From the NCBI GenBank assembly GCA_017301975.1, contig JAFLEI010000019.1:62001-126000 (forward strand): a stretch of 64,000 bases of DNA, written 5' to 3'. Below the pieces are notes generated by a model that was given only the letters and a program-made list of their open reading frames with translations, made no database searches and was not told the DNA's origin. Source of the stretch: Verrucomicrobiota bacterium. Its GTDB lineage: Bacteria > Verrucomicrobiota > Verrucomicrobiia > Verrucomicrobiales > Verrucomicrobiaceae. Made by a program: the position numbers and the translations under genes. Shown one piece after another: positions 8,088 to 15,279 of the stretch. Position 1 is the stretch's first letter. Each line of letters begins with the position of its first letter.

Positions 8088-9536
8088 TCAAAAGAAGCGA
8101 TGGCTGAATTCGAAGTAGGCGAAGTTGGTGCTGGGGCGCTGCAACTGCCGCTCGACAAAACCGCCCGCTGCAAAGTAAGAGTAACCGATGGTTATTTCCG
8201 TTTTGGGGCTCCAGGTGTACCGGGCACGGATGTCGAATTCCTGGCCGAGGAAGTTTCCGCTGGCACCTGTGCGGTCACGGGCGTTGTTGGCGGAGGAAAA
8301 GCGGTCGCTGCCGCTGGCGAGCCAGTAGTAGCTGTAGCCAAAGTCCACGCGCAGATCGTGGCGCGGTTTCAGCTCCACCCGAACTTTCGGTGTGTTGATG
8401 TTTTCAAAGACAATGTAATCATTCGCCGACCAGGGACGGCCGAAGCCGAAGAATCGTTCGAATCGGTTGTCCTGACTGTCGTTCGGATTGCGGTCGCCGC
8501 TTGCATAGCCATAGAACAAGCTGATGCGCGGTTTCCATGGATTTGAACTGAGAGTGTAGCCCACCTCCACCGTGCCGGCATAGGCACGTACTTTATTCGC
8601 TCCATTCTGACCAAACTGATAGTTCACGCTCGCATCGTAGTCGAAGCCGCTGGCACCGACGACGCCATAGCCGCGCAGACCGGGATTATGCACCGTGCGC
8701 TCCGCCACTCCGGCATAGGCGGACTGATGCAGCGCGAGATAGTAGGGCTCCAGCGTGACGATGTCCGACCACTTCCGCCAGTGGCCGATGGCGGCATACA
8801 TCCACTGCTGCTCCACCGGGCGGTCCATGTCATATTTCAGACGGTTCATCGGCTGCACGGCGAGCAGGTCGAGCTGCCAGTCGTTGCTTTCCTGGCCAAT
8901 GCTGGCGTGGAAGCCTTGGAAACTGTTCGCGGTGTTGCGCCACTGGTTGTTGCCGATGAGGCGACGGTCGAGGAACTCGAAGTTGTGAATGCCGTAGCGG
9001 ATGCTAAAAGGCCGGCTGTTGCCGATGGCGTCCTGCCCGAAGAGGTCTTTGAAGTAGAGCTCAACATAGGCGCGGATGAGATCAAACTCATTCACGTCGC
9101 GGTTGTCACGAACGTACCGGCTGTTTTCGCGGCGTGAGTCCTGCAGCTCAACCGCAAAGCGAAAGGGGTCAAGGATCTCCTTGATGCCGATATAGGCGCG
9201 TGTGCGATGGAGCAAGGGCTGATCCACTCCACCTTGGGCACGCCGCAGGTCATTGTCTCGGTATTCGTAGCGGAAGCGGTAGTCGAGGCCCACATCCAGC
9301 CACTTCACATTGAGCAGCGAATCGACGCCGAGTTCGCTGGCATTGCGCACATACTTGGGCGGATCAGGATCACGCGTGGTGCTGTAGCTGAGAGGGTTTT
9401 GATAATAGGTGCCACGGGTGAGCTTGGCGGCTTCATGGTCTGCAGCGTTCGCTGGGCTGCTGGCAATGAGCAGCAGGCCAAGCACCCTGGCTTGGAGGAA
9501 TCGGTTTCCGGTGGTTCGTTGGGGCGTGGGGTTCAT
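8088..9536 (-). CDS. Outer-membrane beta-barrel porin, alginate-export (AlgE-like) family
   Basis: I start at ATG 9536 (MNPTPQRTTGNRFLQARV, 482 aa), which gives a signal peptide ending in SSPANAADH. Earlier in-frame codons run through a conserved leader element and are unlikely to be translated. The mature part is dominated by alternating aromatic/polar strands (GLDYRFRYEYRDND, RAYIGIKEILDPFRFAVEL, DLRVDFGYSYYWLASG) and ends in phenylalanine (FEFSHRFF), the usual outer-membrane barrel signal. It is the first gene of the sulfate-transport operon, so it may admit sulfate or organosulfur anions. The mature protein has no Cys and only about three Met. Two structured leader elements and a shared promoter/operator lie upstream. 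Confidence 0.85.
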   Translation of the reverse strand: MNPTPQRTTGNRFLQARVLGLLLIASSPANAADHEAAKLTRGTYYQNPLSYSTTRDPDPPKYVRNASELGVDSLLNVKWLDVGLDYRFRYEYRDNDLRRAQGGVDQPLLHRTRAYIGIKEILDPFRFAVELQDSRRENSRYVRDNRDVNEFDLIRAYVELYFKDLFGQDAIGNSRPFSIRYGIHNFEFLDRRLIGNNQWRNTANSFQGFHASIGQESNDWQLDLLAVQPMNRLKYDMDRPVEQQWMYAAIGHWRKWSDIVTLEPYYLALHQSAYAGVAERTVHNPGLRGYGVVGASGFDYDASVNYQFGQNGANKVRAYAGTVEVGYTLSSNPWKPRISLFYGYASGDRNPNDSQDNRFERFFGFGRPWSANDYIVFENINTPKVRVELKPRHDLRVDFGYSYYWLASGSDRFSSANNARDRTGASGNFLGQEFDIRARYTWSPKTEITIGYSYFAAGGFVERQLQRPSTNFAYFEFSHRFF

Positions 9537-9542
9537 GTTGGA

Positions 9543-9614
9543 GCATCTGCGGTAGCGTCGGCGTCCGGTGTTCCGGTCGGCGTCAGCAGGTGTCGTTTTT
9601 GGTGAGCCTCCGTT
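9543..9614 (-). promoter_or_regulatory. Proximal leader element of the porin/sulfate operon (conserved, structured)
   Basis: Read on the minus strand this 72-nt element starts ACGGAGGCT and contains CACCTGC, then GACCGGAACACCGGAC, then GCAGATGC, ending 7 nt before the porin ATG. CTGC pairs with GCAG, and CCGG-AACA-CCGG forms an inner hairpin. GGAG at the 5' end can pair with CTCC at the 3' end. The same element occurs at 14670-14740 in front of the PEP-CTERM gene, with a different hairpin loop. It probably controls translation; no known riboswitch class was recognised. Confidence 0.6.
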
Positions 9615-9636
9615 TTCAGGCGGTGGGCGGAAATGG

Positions 9637-9747
9637 CAAGAGACTGATCGAAGCATGAAACGAACGTGAATGAGTGGCGAATCCAGAACAGGTCTGGGAA
9701 TGGCGGCTCATATCTCGAACACTTCCGGTGGTCCGGTCAGTCTCTTG
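9637..9747 (-). promoter_or_regulatory. Distal leader element of the porin/sulfate operon (three-way junction)
   Basis: On the minus strand CAAGAGACTGA (9747-9737) pairs with TCAGTCTCTTG (9647-9637), a perfect 11-bp closing stem. Directly inside are a CCGG-ACCA-CCGG hairpin and a third, variable arm (ATGAG with CTCAT, and CCAGA with TCTGG). The copy at 14947-15034 has the same layout with compensatory changes. No U-run follows the stem, so it is not a simple terminator. Confidence 0.6.
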
Positions 9748-9795
9748 AGTGTTGCGTCGCAGCGGGTGAGGGCTGCGTTTGGCGATGTGGAGACA

Positions 9796-9834
9796 TAAAT
9801 ATCCGGTTAAACTACATTAGGCAAGTAGGAATTA
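9796..9834 (-). promoter_or_regulatory. Promoter and putative Rrf2 operator of the porin/sulfate operon
   Basis: On the minus strand TTGCCT (9824-9819) and TATTTA (9801-9796) are spaced by 17 nt, a good sigma-70-type promoter. It predicts a transcript start near 9789 and a leader of about 250 nt that includes both structured elements. The overlapping sequence ATTCCTACTTG...TGTA...TTAA is shared with the rrf2 promoter at 15829-15867. The regulator assignment is inferred from that sharing. Confidence 0.6.
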
Positions 9835-9864
9835 AAAAAGTTTCATGAAATGATTGCTCCGGCC

Positions 9865-10833
9865 TCAAAACCTCGCGCCCATGAGGATCTTCATCACATC
9901 ATCCATCGTGATCCACCCATGGATCGTACAGTCGGCGGAGTCCACGATGGCGGCGACTTCCTGCTTTTCGAGAAAGAGCGCCAGCAACTGCGTCAGCGAG
10001 GCTTTGCCATCAATGCGCAGAGCGGGCCTGATGAGCTGCTTCCAGTCAGCGCTGTCAGGCGTGGTGAGGTTCTGCACGAACAACTCACGCACGCGGATGT
10101 AGCCGCTCACATGTTCCAATGTTCCATCCGGACTGACGGGATAGCTGCGGTGCAGCTTGCCGCCGGAGGCTTTCACGTTTTCCAGCAACGAGAGGCGGGC
10201 GTCGAAAACCTTCACCGCTTCATGCGGCACCATGGCGGTTTTCACCCGGCGTGCGCTGAGCGTGGCGGCGTGAATGATGATGATTTCCTCACGTGTATGG
10301 ATGAGCTGTTCCGCCTTCGCGGCCTGGACAAGCGTGATGATGTCCATGATTTGATCACTCTGCGTGCGCATGTCTGCGCTGCGCTTCAGCCGCTTGCAGA
10401 ATTGTTCCATCAAGACCACCAGCGGATGACAGAGCCAGAGCATCCAGGTAAGCGGCCCGATGAGATGCGGGGCAAAACGCTCAGTGTGATGAACGCCGAG
10501 TATTTTCGGTGCCATCTCACCAACGAAGAGCACCAGACCGCAGATGAGGATGGAAAACAGCCACAGCCAGTCGCTGCCGAACAACCTGGCCGAAAGGGCC
10601 CCTGCCAGAGTCGCGAGGCCCGTGTTTGCCAGGGTGTTAAAAACCAGGATGGCCGAGATGGGCCGCTCGATGTTGTTCTTGAGCCTTAGCCACCGTCCGG
10701 ACATCAAGCTGCCTTTTTTCTCCTGCAGCTTGAGTGCGAGGGGATTCAGACTGAGCAGCACGGCCTCCGTCACCGAACAAAGGAAGGAGATGGCGACTAC
10801 CGCCAGAACCGTAAGGAGCAGTGCGAGGAACAT
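9865..10833 (-). CDS. DUF21/CNNM-type membrane protein with CBS domains (CorC/TlyC-like)
   Basis: The 322-aa protein has about four N-terminal transmembrane helices with the DUF21 pattern (SVTEAVLLSLNPLALKLQEKK, LVFNTLANTGLATLAGALSA, GLVLFVGEMAPKILGVHH). From about residue 190 it has a CBS-pair region (RRVKTAMVPHEAVKVFDA, GYIRVRELF, VAAIVDSADCTIHGWITMDD). This family is linked to magnesium or cobalt efflux and membrane stress. The C-terminal CorC transporter-associated domain is absent. It lies 15 nt after the HTH gene and may be the last gene of the PEP-CTERM transcription unit. Confidence 0.88.
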   Translation of the reverse strand: MFLALLLTVLAVVAISFLCSVTEAVLLSLNPLALKLQEKKGSLMSGRWLRLKNNIERPISAILVFNTLANTGLATLAGALSARLFGSDWLWLFSILICGLVLFVGEMAPKILGVHHTERFAPHLIGPLTWMLWLCHPLVVLMEQFCKRLKRSADMRTQSDQIMDIITLVQAAKAEQLIHTREEIIIIHAATLSARRVKTAMVPHEAVKVFDARLSLLENVKASGGKLHRSYPVSPDGTLEHVSGYIRVRELFVQNLTTPDSADWKQLIRPALRIDGKASLTQLLALFLEKQEVAAIVDSADCTIHGWITMDDVMKILMGARF

Positions 10834-10848
10834 GGGTGATGAAGTGGG

Positions 10849-11169
10849 TCAGGCCGCATGCATGGGACTCAGGGCAAGCCAGAACCGTTTTTGCAGGGAG
10901 GGCTTGAGCCCCAGCAATGCGGCATAGATGCCGCCACGGCGATGTCGCAGCAGGATTGAGACCACGGTGCGGTGGTCCATCGCAATCCGTTTCGACACAT
11001 CGCTGATGTCCGTGCCCTCATCCAGCAGCAGCAGAGCGTGGGCACGCCGGCGGATGCTCATGATGGCGCACGGGCTGTGGCTGACTTGCTCGACCAGCAC
11101 GCGTTGCTCCTCGGATAGGCGGGCGAGCGCGGGTGTGCCGCTGCGGTAGCTGTGAAGTCGTGTATTCAT
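10849..11169 (-). CDS. IS630-type helix-turn-helix protein, transposase N-terminal remnant or derived regulator
   Basis: The 106-aa protein matches the N-terminal HTH part of IS630-family transposases: LSEEQRVLVEQ, RRRAHALLLLDEG, DISDVSKRIAMDHRTVVSIL, and RHRRGGIYAALL where IS630 proteins have RGG-x-x-AL. The protein ends at the linker, so the DDE catalytic domain is absent and no DDE remnant was seen next to it. It sits 24 nt after the PEP-CTERM gene and 15 nt before the DUF21 gene, in the same direction, so it may now act as a small DNA-binding regulator. A MITE with IS630-like ends lies 3.6 kb away. Confidence 0.7.
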   Translation of the reverse strand: MNTRLHSYRSGTPALARLSEEQRVLVEQVSHSPCAIMSIRRRAHALLLLDEGTDISDVSKRIAMDHRTVVSILLRHRRGGIYAALLGLKPSLQKRFWLALSPMHAA

Positions 11170-11193
11170 GGCAGGGGTGGTTGAGGTTGAAAA

Positions 11194-14100
11194 TCAGTCA
11201 TTCCGACGGCGGCGCTGCAGGACGAACATCATTCCCAGCAGCACAAACAAAGTGCGGGCAGGTTCCGGTACGAGAGCGGTGACAGAGAGTGTCCCGTCCG
11301 TGTAAAGCTGGCTCCAGTCCCAGCCAAGGCCGAGAGGGCTGAGGTCCGGCAGACCGCTCAGGTTTCCCTGCTGAGATCCGAAATCCTGCAGATTGTCAAA
11401 CCCGCCAGTCACACCCGCCCAGTCAAACAACTTCCAGGAAGTCCCTGCTGTCCAGGTGCCGCTGTTGAGCGGGAGAAAGGTGTGAAGACTGAGCGTTGCC
11501 CCGCTGAGAGTCACCGGACCTCCGCTGAAGACAATGCGGTCGTTGTTGCCAGACTGGAGGTTAAGCAGGCCGCTCGCGGCTCCGCCGGTGATGTCGAGTT
11601 CAATGCTGCCGCTCAGAGAAAAGCCAGCCCCGGCCAGCAGAGTGAGCGTCTGCGCATCAAACACACCCGAGTGGCCTGCAAAGATCACTCCGCCGCTCTC
11701 CTGCGTTATGGATGTTGATGCGCTGAGAGACCCCGCCGTGCCACTGCCACCCAGTCGTGCGGCAGTGCCGATGAAGACGGAGCCGCTGCCCGTGGCCGAG
11801 CCCGTGATGTTGTTCACGAGCAAGGTGCCGCCATTCACCACGGTTTCCCCGCTGTAGGTGCTGGTTCCGGCGAGAATCCAAAGCCCCGGATCTTGTTTCG
11901 TCAGCGCGAGGGCATTCGTTCCGCTGGTGCCTGCGCCGACGTTGTTCACAATGGCCCCCAGCACGGTGTTGTCATTCGTGTTTGAGCCTCCCAGAGTCAG
12001 CACCCGTGCCGTGCCCGGCCCGGTGGCGCTGACATTGGCCGCGTTGTTGAGCGTGGCGGCCGTGAAGACAAGCGCACCGCTCCCATTGCTCAAAATCGTC
12101 GCGCCACCTGAGGCTGTCGCTCCATTGCTGCTGCCGGCTTGAATGCGGCGGTTCGTCTGTTCCCCCGTGCCGAGATAGTTCAATGTGCCGGTCGTGGCTC
12201 CATTGCCCATACGAATGATGCCCGAGCTGGCATCCTTGTCAGCCGTGCCCAGTGAGCCTGCGGCACCAAGGTAGCCAATTGAAAAAACCTCGATGACCCC
12301 GTTGTTGATCTGCGTCTGACCGCTGAAGGTGTTGAGACCACTCAGACGCATCGTGCCCGAGCCACTTTTGACAATGCCGAAACCACCGCTGATAACACCC
12401 GAGACCAGGACATCCACCGCTGCGTTTGGACTGTCGTTCACCGCCAGCGTGCGGTCAGCATTGAGCACAAGGCTGGCTGAGATCGTGGCCTGCCCGTTTT
12501 CAAAGCCGGCGCTGCCCACGTTGTAAGTCACATTTCCTCCCAGCGTAAAACTGCCTCCTGGCACACTGCTGCTGACGGTCGCATTCAGTCCCGCAACGCT
12601 GGTCGCCGCAGTGCCCAGGGTGAGCGTTCCGTTGACGGTGGCCGCAGTGTCGCCCACATCAAACGTTCCCGAACTGATGGTGAGGCCGGAGGATGTGGCG
12701 ATGCTGCCACTCCCGCTCATTTTCAAAGTGCCTCCATTCACCAGGGTGGTGCCCGTGTAGCCGTTCACATCGGACAGGGTCAGCGTGCCGCTGCCTGCAT
12801 AAATAAGGCCGTTGCTGAAGGCATTTCCATTCAAGACTGCTCCGCTGATTTCGACATCGCCTGTGCCGCTGATGGTGCGGTTTCGCGCAGCGGTGTCCGC
12901 GTTGATGTTGAGCCTGAAGCCCCCCAGAATGAGCTTTGCGCTCCCCTCGGTTCCTTGATTCACAGTGAGCACGCGCGTACCGGCCACGGAGTTCCACTGC
13001 AGCTCGCCCAGCGTCAGCGTGCTGCTGCCATTAAGTGTGATGTCGCGGTTCGCATTGCCCAGCGTGACCACGCCGGATCCCAGACTCAGACTGCTCGTGC
13101 CGCCGAAGGTGATGCTGCCATTGAGTGAGACGGCGTTGTTCGTGCTCAGCGTGAGAGCGGCACCGCTGGTATTGTCAAGCGTGCCTCCCACGAGGATCAG
13201 AGTGCCCGTGCCAATCGCAGTCGCCGAATTCAGCGCAAGCGTTCCCGCGCTTAGTGATACGGTTCCCGAAAAAGTATTATCTCCGGAAAGCGCCCAGGTT
13301 CCGGCATCCACCTTGGCAATGGCGAGGGTGCCATTGCCATCGGAGAGCACGCTTTGGATCTTGTTGCCACCCGTGTAGGTGCCGCCAAGTGTGAGTGTCT
13401 TCGTGCCGCTGCCAGCGTTGGAAAACACTCCCGCAAAGATCAGCCCCCCGCTGCCGCTGCTGCTGATCGTCGCACCACCGCTCGTCGTGGCCGCGAGATT
13501 GATGGCGCGGTTGGTGACTGCACCGGAACCGGTGTAAATCAGCGTGCCCGCCGTGGTCGTGCCGCTGCCGAGATTGATCGTGTCGCCCGCCCCGGCAGCA
13601 CTGTTGACACCGCTGTCTGCAAGGGAGGTGATTGTCAGCGCACCCTGGTTCACCGAAACCGCGCCGGTGAAACTGCTGCTGCCTGACAATGTCCATGCTC
13701 CCAGTCCAGACTTCACGAATGACAGGGCGCTGCCGTTGCTGTCCACCAGCGCGGCCTGAAACTCATTCGCACTGGTATTGCTGCCGCTCAGGGTGAATGT
13801 TTTCGAAGCCGCTCCTGAATTGGCAAACGTGCCGGTGAAGATGAGCCCGCCGCTGCCATTGTTCGTGACAGTCCCGCCTCCAGTGCCGGTGGATGCCAGC
13901 ACGACGGAGCGGTTCGTGGAAGCTCCGGTGCCCGTATAAATCAGCATGCCAGTCTGGCCCGCAGTGCCGAAACGGATCGTTGTCCCTGCACCCAGCGCGC
14001 TCGCTGCTCCACCATCGGCAATACTGTTCGCTGTCAGCGATCCTTGATTCACGGAGACCGCTCCCGTGAAGGTGTTGATGCCGCTCAGGGTCGCCGCTCC

Positions 14101-14673
14101 TGCGCCGGTCTTTGTGAAGCCGAATGAACCGCCGCTTTCGCTGAGGGTTCCGTCAATCACGATGGTTGTTCCCGTCCCTGTGTTCACGGCGCGTGTCCCG
14201 CTGAGAATCAGGTCCAGGCTCAGGGTATGTGTATGAGTTCCCGTGATCCCGCTGGAGATGATGTTGCCGCCGAGTGTGACCTCATTGCCCGTCAGTGTGA
14301 AGCCGGTGCCCGTGAGGCTGTCATTCGTGAAGGTGATCGCATTGGTGCCGCCAAGCTTGAGGCCGGTGAGGTCGTTGCTGCTGGTCGGATTTCCGATGCC
14401 TGACGTGGTTAAATCGAAGACAAGGCTGTCGCCATTGGCCGGCAGCGTGTCGCCGACCCAGTTGGTGTCGATTCCATTCGTGCCACTTAGCCAGGCACTG
14501 TCCACATCACCCGACCACGTCAGCGTGGCGGCCGTTGTCGAATGAGAAATGATCGCAAAGTGGAGGCACAGGGTGAGTCTGCGCAGCAGGCTGCCGCCAG
14601 GGCTGGTTTGAACTGGGAGGAGGGATGTGGAAGAAGAGGGGAGGCTGGTTTGTTTCGGAAGCATGGACGGCAT
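11194..14673 (-). CDS. PEP-CTERM surface protein with autotransporter-associated beta-strand repeats
   Basis: The product is 1159 aa from ATG 14673 (MPSMLPKQ); the in-frame ATG at 14664 is equally plausible because the first lies inside a conserved leader element. After an export signal (LTLCLHFAIISHSTTAA) the protein is mostly repeats of the type GAWTLSGSSSFTGAVSVNQG and TYSGETVVNGGTLLVNN, predicted to fold as a long beta-helix. The C-terminus VPEPARTLFVLLGMMFVL followed by QRRRRND is a PEP-CTERM sorting signal: motif, one transmembrane helix, basic tail. No autotransporter barrel is present, so anchoring goes through the exosortase system. The mature part has no Cys and about four Met. It probably forms extracellular or envelope matrix. 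Confidence 0.9.
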   Translation of the reverse strand: MPSMLPKQTSLPSSSTSLLPVQTSPGGSLLRRLTLCLHFAIISHSTTAATLTWSGDVDSAWLSGTNGIDTNWVGDTLPANGDSLVFDLTTSGIGNPTSSNDLTGLKLGGTNAITFTNDSLTGTGFTLTGNEVTLGGNIISSGITGTHTHTLSLDLILSGTRAVNTGTGTTIVIDGTLSESGGSFGFTKTGAGAATLSGINTFTGAVSVNQGSLTANSIADGGAASALGAGTTIRFGTAGQTGMLIYTGTGASTNRSVVLASTGTGGGTVTNNGSGGLIFTGTFANSGAASKTFTLSGSNTSANEFQAALVDSNGSALSFVKSGLGAWTLSGSSSFTGAVSVNQGALTITSLADSGVNSAAGAGDTINLGSGTTTAGTLIYTGSGAVTNRAINLAATTSGGATISSSGSGGLIFAGVFSNAGSGTKTLTLGGTYTGGNKIQSVLSDGNGTLAIAKVDAGTWALSGDNTFSGTVSLSAGTLALNSATAIGTGTLILVGGTLDNTSGAALTLSTNNAVSLNGSITFGGTSSLSLGSGVVTLGNANRDITLNGSSTLTLGELQWNSVAGTRVLTVNQGTEGSAKLILGGFRLNINADTAARNRTISGTGDVEISGAVLNGNAFSNGLIYAGSGTLTLSDVNGYTGTTLVNGGTLKMSGSGSIATSSGLTISSGTFDVGDTAATVNGTLTLGTAATSVAGLNATVSSSVPGGSFTLGGNVTYNVGSAGFENGQATISASLVLNADRTLAVNDSPNAAVDVLVSGVISGGFGIVKSGSGTMRLSGLNTFSGQTQINNGVIEVFSIGYLGAAGSLGTADKDASSGIIRMGNGATTGTLNYLGTGEQTNRRIQAGSSNGATASGGATILSNGSGALVFTAATLNNAANVSATGPGTARVLTLGGSNTNDNTVLGAIVNNVGAGTSGTNALALTKQDPGLWILAGTSTYSGETVVNGGTLLVNNITGSATGSGSVFIGTAARLGGSGTAGSLSASTSITQESGGVIFAGHSGVFDAQTLTLLAGAGFSLSGSIELDITGGAASGLLNLQSGNNDRIVFSGGPVTLSGATLSLHTFLPLNSGTWTAGTSWKLFDWAGVTGGFDNLQDFGSQQGNLSGLPDLSPLGLGWDWSQLYTDGTLSVTALVPEPARTLFVLLGMMFVLQRRRRND

Positions 14674-14740
14674 CTGCTGAGCGTCAGCGTCCGGAGGTCC
14701 GGTCGGCGTTCGCAGGTGCTATGTGAGATCAAGCCTCCGT
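14670..14740 (-). promoter_or_regulatory. Proximal leader element of the PEP-CTERM gene
   Basis: This second copy of the porin proximal element reads on the minus strand ACGGAGGCT, CACCTGC, ACGCCGACCGG-ACCT-CCGG and finally CAGCAGATGC, ending at the start codon. Roughly 42 of the 50 core positions match the copy at 9543-9592. The loop differs (ACCT versus AACA) while both CCGG arms are kept. The first possible start, AUG at 14673, lies within the conserved GCAGATGC, and the second is 9 nt downstream. Confidence 0.58.
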
Positions 14741-14773
14741 CATGCGAGGGGATGACGGTCGGCGGTGGAAGAA

Positions 14774-14941
14774 TAGACCAGTTCTCGAAAAGATTGTCAT
14801 TTTGACCGGCGAGCGCAGAGGCCCCAGTGGCAAGGCGGGAGCGCCGTCTGCTATTTGAAAATAACAGGCAAGCGACTAACGCAGCCACTGGGGCCGCTCC
14901 GCCGTCCGGGCAATGTGACAAGATTTTTGAGAGTTGGTCTA
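14774..14941. mobile_element. 168-bp palindromic MITE with TA ends (IS630/Tc1-mariner-like)
   Basis: The left arm (14774-14831) and the reverse complement of the right arm (14884-14941) are both 58 nt. They align without gaps at about 44 positions, starting TAGACCA and ending GGCCCCAGTGGC. Both outer ends are TA, the target duplication made by IS630/Tc1-mariner elements. The 52-bp centre contains a further small inverted repeat (TATTTGAAAATA) and no reading frame. It lies between the distal and proximal leader elements of the PEP-CTERM gene. Confidence 0.75.
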
Positions 14942-14946
14942 AATGC

Positions 14947-15034
14947 CGAGAGGCTGGCCGGAACGGGGGTCATCAGGGGTGGCGGAAAGTTCCGCTGCTC
15001 TGTGATGACCTCTGGTGTTCCAGTCAGCCTCTCG
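14947..15034 (-). promoter_or_regulatory. Distal leader element of the PEP-CTERM gene (three-way junction)
   Basis: On the minus strand CGAGAGGCTG (15034-15025) pairs with CAGCCTCTCG (14956-14947). Inside are A, then CTGG-AACA-CCAG, then a third arm closed by GGTCATCA/TGATGACC with an inner GCGGAA/TTCCGC hairpin. Position by position it corresponds to the element at 9637-9747. It lies 49 nt after the yezD stop with no promoter seen between, so it may be transcribed from the rrf2-yezD promoter. As a DNA inverted repeat it could instead be a yezD terminator, but it lacks a U-run. Confidence 0.6.
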
Positions 15035-15082
15035 ACAAATGTGGGCGCGTGGTTTCAGGACCGCGCTATGGAGGGGGAATCG

Positions 15083-15271
15083 CTACTTTTTCTTCGCAAC
15101 GGGCGCAGGGATAGCCACGTCGGGCAGACGTGTCTTCTCGGTGCTTTCCACCTGGGTGACGCGACCTTCGTGAACGATGATCTGTACCGAGCCGAAGCGC
15201 ATGGCATCGACTTTTTGGCGCACGATCTCGATCCACGCTTCAGCGTCGGATTCGGCAATGTTCTGGCTCAT
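15083..15271 (-). CDS. yezD: YezD-family small protein (DUF2292)
   Basis: The 62-aa protein has the YezD core IVRQKVDAMRFGSVQIIVHE followed by GRVTQVESTEKTRL. This family is widespread beside sulfate-assimilation genes; the molecular role is not established. It starts 8 nt after the Rrf2 gene and is surely co-transcribed with it. The basic tail PAPVAKKK is ordinary for the family. Its presence, with Rrf2 and the sulfate transporter nearby, marks this as a sulfur-regulation locus. Confidence 0.85.
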   Translation of the reverse strand: MSQNIAESDAEAWIEIVRQKVDAMRFGSVQIIVHEGRVTQVESTEKTRLPDVAIPAPVAKKK

Positions 15272-15279
15272 GGGGAAAA

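Noticed and set aside
9543..9614. Known riboswitch classes (SAM, SAH, c-di-GMP, glycine, cobalamin)
   Set aside because: I compared the conserved cores I remember for these classes and none matches; a covariance search is still needed.
14948..15033. Intrinsic terminator of yezD
   Set aside because: The stem is long, but there is no U-run on the minus strand and the same fold with compensatory changes lies in a 5' leader at 9637-9747, so a leader element is the better explanation; a terminator role is not fully excluded.
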